Source of the DNA: an uncultured Muribaculum sp.
GTDB taxonomy: Bacteria; Bacteroidota; Bacteroidia; Bacteroidales; Muribaculaceae
DNA length: 48,728 bases
NCBI GenBank assembly: GCA_910578835.1
Contig: CAJTSK010000021.1
Span: 1-48,728, forward strand
Reading direction: 5' to 3'
A program made the position numbers and the translations under genes. Positions 43,201 through 48,728 of this stretch are shown here, one piece after another. The notes below the pieces were generated by a model. That model was not told the DNA's origin and made no database searches. It saw only the letters and a list, made by a program, of their open reading frames with translations. Each line of letters opens with the position of its first letter. Position 1 is the stretch's first letter.

Positions 43201-43777
43201 ACTTGATTTCAACTTCGGCGAGCGATGGATTCCGACAGGGATATACTCCGCCTATATGTCTTATCTTTATGAAACCGACATAAAGATTGCCTATTCTTCC
43301 TCTATGGACGAGTATTCGGCAACCAACAGCCGGGGTAACATGAAGATATGGGAGGAGTTCTGTGTCCGTGGCTATTACCGTACATACGACGGTATGAACC
43401 TGCTGAAACATGCCCTTCACAACACCGTACCCGACATAAAGAAGTCAATCGGCAAAGACGAAGATGGTCATGACATAAAAGTGCCGGACAACGAGGCTAT
43501 CCAACTCGCCAACACAAAGATTGACGAGATACGAAACGGATTCAGCGAATGGCTTGAAGCCCAGTCGCCGGAGTTCAAGGAAAAACTCGTTGACCTTTAC
43601 AACGACAAGTTCAACTGTTTCGTGCGTCCGCAATATGACGGTAGCCACCAGACCTTCCCTGACCTCAATATGAAATTATTGGGTGACAGGTATGGAATCC
43701 GTTCCATTTATCAAAGTCAGATGGACTGTATATGGATGCTGAAACAGAACGGCGGAGGGATCTGCGACCATGAAGTC
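40277..43777 (+). CDS. Polyvalent methylase-MutS-helicase protein, exon 1
   Basis: This is the first 1167 residues of a very large ICE protein, split by a group II intron. The longest frame begins at TTG 40262; I prefer ATG 40277 (ATG 40283 is also possible), overlapping the DUF1896 stop. Domains: an N-6 adenine methylase-like fold (about 30-300) with motif I FLEPSAGQGAF (132-142) and NVPFGD in place of the usual NPPY; a MutS domain I (about 421-510) with GDFYEIFGNDA, including the F-x-E mismatch-binding residues (Phe446, Glu448); a P/K/E-rich linker (about 515-600); a long region of unknown fold (about 610-1130); and the start of the helicase (IYQSQMDCIWMLKQNGGGICDHEV). Without splicing, translation stops at 43787-43789, three codons into the intron. 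Homologues probably handle incoming DNA during transfer. Confidence 0.88.
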
Positions 43778-44310
43778 CTGCGCCCATAAGGGCATATAGT
43801 AAATGTAGGTTTAGCAACCTACCCGGCAAGGGTTTTCAACGCCGGTCATTAGCCAACTTATCCACTTAGCCGAAAGGCGGTGGGGAGTGTCGCATGTTGG
43901 AAACGGCATAAGTCAGCTAACTATCGTGCTGCTACTGAATGTCTAAATGAAACGATAGATATGAGGATGAAGACTAAACTGTTTGAACGACAGCCCAAGA
44001 CGTTAATTGGTAAACACCGACCGAAGATAGTTGCAACGGTCGGTCTGCAATACTTCTGCCTTCCGACTTCGGGCACGAGAGCCGAAAACCGATTGCAGGT
44101 CAGCCGCAGTCAGCGGAAAAGGGCGAAAATCGCATCCGACAATCTATCACGCTATGTTACTATATGTCTAAATGGGGATTGCCTAAGCAGACGCAGGTCT
44201 GTATGGCAACAGAGTCTCTGTAGTAGTCCGAGCGAGGGAAAGCCTCGTACATGGCGAAGGGAGACAGTGTGTTATCTTTAATATGTTTAACGAATGATGT
44301 GTGAGACATT

Positions 44311-46110
44311 ATGAGAAATTCAGAGAATGTATTAAACAGTCTGGCTGGACACAGCCAAAACCCAAATTACAAGTTTGAACGGCTCTACCGATTGCTGTTC
44401 AACGAGAATCTGTATGCGCTTGCCTATCAGATGATGTCAAAGAAAACTGGCAACATGACGAAAGGCACTGATGGTCAGACCATCAGCGGAATGAGCATCA
44501 AACGCATACAATCCATTATTGACAAGTTGCGGGATGAGAGTTATCAGCCGCACCCTGCCAAGAGAATTTACATACCCAAGAAGAACGGCAAGCAACGTCC
44601 TCTCGGCATACCGTCGTTTGAGGACAAACTTGTGCAGAAAGTCATCCAAATGATTCTTGAATCCATTTATGAGGGCAGTTTTGAAAAATGTTCCCATGGA
44701 TTCAGACCGCACCGCAGTTGCCACACTGCAATGGCTTCAATCATGGAGGGATTTGACGGAACGAGGTGGTTCATCGAGGGCGACATCAAGGGATTCTTTG
44801 ATAATATCGACCATGATATTATGATTGCAATACTTTCAAAGCGCATCGCAGATGAACGCTTCCTGCGTCTTATCCGTAAATTTCTCAATGCAGGTTACTT
44901 GGAGAAATGGAAATTCCACAAAACATTCAGCGGAACTCCCCAAGGTGGAATAATCAGCCCCATATTGGCTAACATCTACCTTGACCAGCTGGACAAATAT
45001 GTCGTGGAATATATCTCGCAGTTCAACAGAGGTAAGATGCGGAAGCGCAACCCTGAATACAAAAGGATTGCAAGCCGTAAGGACAAACGTGTAAAGAAAC
45101 TGAAAACCGAGACAGACGAGCAGAAAAGAGCGGCACTGCGCAGTGAAATTGTCGAACTGCACCGTGAAATGCAAAAACATCCTGCAACTCTGGACATGGA
45201 CGAGGATTTCAGACGTATGAGATATGTGCGTTACGCCGATGATTTTCTTATCGGTATCATAGGCAGTAAAGATGATTGTGTCAACATAAAGGCGGACATC
45301 AAGAGATTCCTTTGTGAGAAACTCAAACTCGAACTGTCAGATGAAAAGACGCTCATAACACATGGTCATGACCACGCCAAATTTCTCGGATTTGAGGTGA
45401 CTATCCGCAAGTCTGAAAAGACGAGGAAAGGGAGCAACGGAATGCCCAAACGCTCACTCGACCACAAGACAGTCGTACTGTTACCATTGGAGGTTATGAA
45501 AAATAAACTCATGGAATACAAAGCGATGAAAATAGTGGTTGAGGACGGCAAAGAAAAATGGGAATCCACTTCACGCCCTTACCTGCGTAGTAACGATGAC
45601 CTTGAAATTCTGAATAGATACAATTCGGAAATCCGTGGCATCTACAATTACTACTGCATAGCGAACAATGTCAGTATCCTCAACAGTTTCTATCAAATCA
45701 TGAAAGAGAGTTTATACAAGACTTTCTCATCCAAGTATGAATCTACCGTAAGGAAGATAATCAACTCTTATACACGGGACAAGATATTTCGTGTTCAGTA
45801 TGAGGTGAAAGGAGTGAAGAAAGAAAGGGAACTCTATCATGGTGGGTTTGGCAGAAGAAAGGACGCTCGTATAGACGATGCTGACAATCTTCCCAGTTAT
45901 CGCGGGATGCAAAGTACAAGCCTTATGGCTCGACTTAAAGCCTGCAAGTGTGAATATTGTGGAGCTACGGACAACCTGCAAATGATACACGTCCGCAAGC
46001 TAAAGGACTTGAATGGCAAGCAGGAATGGGAAAAACTCATGATTGCTCGCAAAAGAAAGACTTTGGCAGTATGTGAAAACTGTTACCGCAAGATTCATGG
46101 AAGAAAATAG
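44311..46110 (+). CDS. ltrA: Group II intron reverse transcriptase/maturase
   Basis: This intron-encoded protein (599 residues, in domain IV) promotes splicing and target-primed insertion. Domains: RT motifs 0-7 (about 60-370) with RIYIPKKNGKQRPLGIPSFEDKLVQ, GFRPHRSCHTA, FIEGDIKGFFDNIDHD, FSGTPQGGIISPILANIYLD and the catalytic YADD (308-311); maturase domain X (about 420-520, with YNSEIRGIYNYYCIANNV); and a C-terminal HNH-type endonuclease region with zinc cysteines CEYC (547-550) and CENC (588-591). In the HNH part the usual HH pair reads IH (Ile559, His560), and the usual CH after the last zinc pair is CY (Tyr592), so DNA cleavage may be impaired. RT and maturase motifs look intact. It most resembles the chloroplast-like (CL) lineages. 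Confidence 0.95.
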   Translation: MRNSENVLNSLAGHSQNPNYKFERLYRLLFNENLYALAYQMMSKKTGNMTKGTDGQTISGMSIKRIQSIIDKLRDESYQPHPAKRIYIPKKNGKQRPLGIPSFEDKLVQKVIQMILESIYEGSFEKCSHGFRPHRSCHTAMASIMEGFDGTRWFIEGDIKGFFDNIDHDIMIAILSKRIADERFLRLIRKFLNAGYLEKWKFHKTFSGTPQGGIISPILANIYLDQLDKYVVEYISQFNRGKMRKRNPEYKRIASRKDKRVKKLKTETDEQKRAALRSEIVELHREMQKHPATLDMDEDFRRMRYVRYADDFLIGIIGSKDDCVNIKADIKRFLCEKLKLELSDEKTLITHGHDHAKFLGFEVTIRKSEKTRKGSNGMPKRSLDHKTVVLLPLEVMKNKLMEYKAMKIVVEDGKEKWESTSRPYLRSNDDLEILNRYNSEIRGIYNYYCIANNVSILNSFYQIMKESLYKTFSSKYESTVRKIINSYTRDKIFRVQYEVKGVKKERELYHGGFGRRKDARIDDADNLPSYRGMQSTSLMARLKACKCEYCGATDNLQMIHVRKLKDLNGKQEWEKLMIARKRKTLAVCENCYRKIHGRK

Positions 46111-46128
46111 ACTGATGATAAACATGGA

Positions 46129-46162
46129 GAGCCGTATACTCGGAGACGAGTACGTACGGTTC
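46129..46162 (+). ncRNA. Group II intron domain V
   Basis: This 34-base hairpin begins GAGCCGTATACTCGGAGACG and ends ACGGTTC. It has the AGC catalytic triad and a GAGAC-type tetraloop region, a standard domain V. Domain VI follows (about 46164-46222, GGCGAGCG with CGCTTAGCC), with a bulged A at 46219, 7 bases from the 3' end, as the probable branch point. Confidence 0.93.
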
Positions 46163-46225
46163 GGTGGCGAGCGTTTAGGAAGATTCCATATCTTTATATG
46201 GTTTCGCACTTTTCGCTTAGCCTGT

Positions 46226-48728
46226 GGAACGGGTAAAACGCTGATAATGTGCATCGCAGCACACGAAATGAAGCGTCTCGGACTGGCCCACAAACCGATG
46301 ATTATCGGTCTGAAAGCCAATGTAGCCGAGATAGCCATGACCTATCAGTCTGCCTATCCCAATGCCCGGATACTGTTCGCCGACGAAAAGAGTTTCAAGG
46401 CTGACAACCGCGTCAATTTCTTCAACCAGATCAAGAACAACGACTATGACTGCGTGATAATGTCGCACGACCAGTTCGGCAAGATACCGCAGTCGCCGGA
46501 GATGCAGCAGCAAATCCTTCAGGCGGAACTTGACACGGTAGAAGAAAATCTCGAAGTACTGAAACAGCAGGGTCACGACATCAGCCGTGGTATGCTCAAA
46601 GGTCTAATCAAGCGTAAGGAGAACCTTACAGCAAAGATTGCGACCATTCAGTACCAGATGGATCAGAATCGGGATAATGTTGTGGATTTCAAACAGATGG
46701 GTATCGATCACATTTTTATTGATGAATCGCATCAGTTCAAGAACCTTATGTTCAACACCAGACATGACCGTGTGGCGGGGTTGGGTAACTCCGAAGGCTC
46801 ACAACGTGCGCTCAATCTTCTCTACGCTATCCGAACCATTCAAGAGAGAATCGGTAAGGATTTGGGAGCGACTTTCCTGTCGGGTACTACAATCAGCAAC
46901 TCGCTTACTGAATTGTACCTGCTGTTCAAGTATCTACGTCCGAATGAGCTTGAAAGACAGGAGATTCGATGCTTCGACGCATGGGCGGCAATCTTCGCCA
47001 AGAAGACCACTGACTTTGAGTTCAATGTCACCAATCATATTGTGGCAAAGGAGAGATTCCGCTACTTCATCAAGGTGCCGGAACTGGCTGCTTTCTACAA
47101 TGAGATAACGGATTACCGCACCGCTGAGGATGTAGGCGTTGACCGTCCGATGAAGAACGAGATTCTTCACAATATCCCGCCGACACCACAGCAGGAGGCG
47201 TTCATTGAGAAACTGATGAAGTTTGCCGAGAGTGGCGACGCCACTATACTTGGCAGAGCGCCGCTGTCAGAGACTGAGGAAAAGGCGAAGATGCTCATTG
47301 CCACGGACTATGCCCGCAAGATGGCTCTTGATATGCGAATGATTGACCCCATTGCCGAGGATGACCCGAACAACAAGGCAAGCCATTGTGCCAAGATGAT
47401 AGCAGAATACTACCGTAAGTATGATACTCAACGTGGCACACAGTTTGTTTTCAGTGATCTCGGGACTTACAAGCCCGGCGAATGGAATGTCTATTCCGAA
47501 ATCAAGCGAAAGCTGATAGAGGACTATGGTATTCCGGCGCATGAGATACGCTTCATTCAGGAGTGTAAGACAGAGAGGTCAAGGAAAGCGGTCATCGAGG
47601 CTATGAACAGCGGCGATGTGAGAGTATTGTTTGGCTCGACTTCAATGCTCGGAACAGGCGTAAATGCCCAACAGAGAGCGGTTTGTATTCATCACTTGGA
47701 TACGCCGTGGCGTCCCTCTGACTTAACTCAGAGGGATGGCAGAGCCATACGAGCCGGAAACGAGATCGCCAAGTTATATGCTGATAATAAGGTTGATGTT
47801 ATCATCTATGCGGTGGAGAAATCTCTGGACTCCTACAAGTTCAATCTTCTTCACTGTAAGGCGACATTCATCGACCAGCTCAAATCCGGCGCACTCGGAG
47901 CGCGTACCATCGACGAGGGTGCAATGGATGAGAAAAACGGTATTAACTTCTCGGAGTACATGGCTATCCTCAGTGGCAACACTGACCTTCTCGAAAAGGC
48001 TAAACTTGAAAAACGCATCGCGGCACTGGAGTCTGAGCGCAAAGCCCACAACAAGGGCATTTCCGACTCCAAGTTCAGGCTTCAGACCATAAGCCACGAC
48101 ATTGCCAACAACGAGGCGGCAATCAGTCGTATGAAGGAGGATGCCGCCCGGTATCAATCGGTAGTTAGACGAGACAAGGACGGCAACCCCGTCAACAATC
48201 TCACTATCGACACCTGCAACCTCCGTGACGAGCAGAACATGGGTATCCATCTGCAAGGTCTGACTCTGAAAACTAACACTCACGGTCAGTACAAGCGCAT
48301 CGGAGAAATCTATGGCTTTCCCATCAGCATTATCTCGGAGCGCACAGTTGTTGACGGCAAGGAATCCGTACAGAACCGATTTGAAGTCGAGGGCAACTAC
48401 AAATATAAGTACAACAACGGCTTCATCGCAATGTCGGACACCCATGCCGCCTGCATTAACTTCGTCAACGCTCTGGAGAAGATACCCGGCATCATCGCCC
48501 AGTATGAGGAACGAACCGCCAAACTCAAAGCCGACGTTCCCCAGCTCGAAGCCATCATCGCCAAGACATGGGGAAAGGAAGAGGATTTGAAAGGCCTCAA
48601 ATCCGACCTTGCCGCCCTCGACCGCAAGATCACCGCAGAATTGACACCAAAGCAAGAGGAACAGGACGGCGAAGAAAACAGGCAAGGGAAGGAAGGGCAT
48701 AAGGTTTCGGTTGATGAGACTACATCCA
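46226..48728 (+). CDS. Polyvalent methylase-MutS-helicase protein, exon 2 (runs off the window)
   Basis: This 3' exon continues the protein for at least 834 codons without a stop. It begins with the Walker A motif GTGKTLIMC directly at the splice junction. It then shows the SNF2-type helicase motifs DESHQFKNL (Walker B, about residue 1333 of the spliced protein), FLSGTTISNS (motif III), VFSDLGTY, LFGSTSMLGTGVNAQQRA (motif V) and TQRDGRAIRAGN (motif VI, about 1669). After about 1760 there is coiled-coil-rich sequence (LEKRIAALESERKAHNKG; LKADVPQLEAIIAK) followed by a polar E/K/Q-rich stretch at the edge. The frame was read directly from the sequence because no start codon precedes it. The domain order matches large ICE proteins that couple methylase and helicase functions. 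Confidence 0.9.

Larger units (their letters stand above)
43778..46225 (+). mobile_element. Group II intron with reverse transcriptase
   Basis: This 2448-base ribozyme retroelement is inserted in the helicase gene. The 5' end reads CTGCGCCCATAAGGGC, close to the GUGYG start but with C first. The boundaries rest on exon-binding sites. EBS1 GACTTC (44065-44070, in a TGCC/GGCA hairpin loop) pairs perfectly with the last six exon bases GAAGTC (43772-43777). EBS2 GTTGCA (44030-44035, in the loop of an ACCGACCG/CGGTCGGT hairpin) pairs with TGCGAC (43763-43768) with one G-U. The base before EBS1 (C44064) can pair with the first 3'-exon base G46226. Domain V is at 46129-46162 and domain VI ends at 46225. 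Removal joins codons GTC and GGA in frame and restores Walker A. Confidence 0.93.

Noticed and set aside
43880..44281. 133-residue open frame between helicase exon 1 and the reverse transcriptase
   Set aside because: It lies in the ribozyme domains I-III of the intron (EBS1 and EBS2 are inside it), has no recognisable protein features, and is explained by RNA structure.
47774..48700. 308-residue minus-strand open frame opposite the helicase exon
   Set aside because: The plus-strand frame shows uninterrupted helicase and coiled-coil sequence, so this is a shadow.
46226..48728. Helicase as a broken pseudogene
   Set aside because: The frame is open to the window edge with all helicase motifs, and the interruption is a spliceable intron with matching EBS/IBS pairs, not a decay event.

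Overview
The window looks like the chromosome of a gut Bacteroidales species, possibly a Muribaculaceae-type organism. This is inferred from SusC/SusD pairs, Bacteroidota-type promoters (TAnnTTTG at -7), the near absence of Shine-Dalgarno sites, lipoproteins with acidic export signals, and a Bacteroides-type conjugative element. I cannot assign a species from sequence alone.

Region A (about 1-31000) is a pectin/galacturonan utilisation locus. A tight leftward six-gene operon (8858 to 240) encodes a GH43 enzyme, a CE8 pectin methylesterase, UxaB, UxaA, UxaC and an ExuT-like hexuronate MFS transporter, and ends in a strong terminator. It joins extracytoplasmic debranching and de-esterification to the cytoplasmic route galacturonate > tagaturonate > altronate > KDG. 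A large leftward membrane regulator (12303-9094) has the sensor and AraC parts of a hybrid two-component system but no kinase or receiver. A 1.2 kb non-coding stretch follows, holding heptamer repeats and REP/BIME-like palindrome modules. A second leftward operon (20405 to 13571) carries SusC, SusD, a small lipoprotein and a secreted protein of unknown function. Divergent and rightward are GH28 polygalacturonase, two tandem PL1 pectate lyases and a GH13 amylase with CBM-like repeats. Together these describe binding, cutting, import and catabolism of pectin.

Region B (29153-33092) is housekeeping: a C69 dipeptidase, QueF and QueC (queuosine pathway), a convergent thioredoxin-fold protein, and a tRNA with anticodon CAU.

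Region C (about 33100 to the right edge) is the left part of an integrative conjugative element. It has a Bacteroides-type tyrosine integrase, then a leftward excision-type cluster (three small HTH proteins, a DUF4099/DUF3945 protein and an Exc/TopB-like type IA topoisomerase homologue that has lost its catalytic residues). A rightward operon follows with a DUF1896 protein and a very large polyvalent protein (adenine-methylase-like domain, MutS domain I, SNF2-type helicase). A 2448-bp group II intron with its own reverse transcriptase interrupts this gene one codon before the helicase Walker A motif. The helicase reading frame is restored exactly if the intron is removed at the boundaries predicted from its exon-binding sites. 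The gene runs off the right edge, and no conjugation (T4SS) genes lie inside the window.

The most unusual items are the intron in the Walker A motif with a non-consensus first base and an altered HNH domain, the naturally catalytically dead topoisomerase homologue, the methylase-MutS-helicase fusion, and the kinase-less hybrid regulator.
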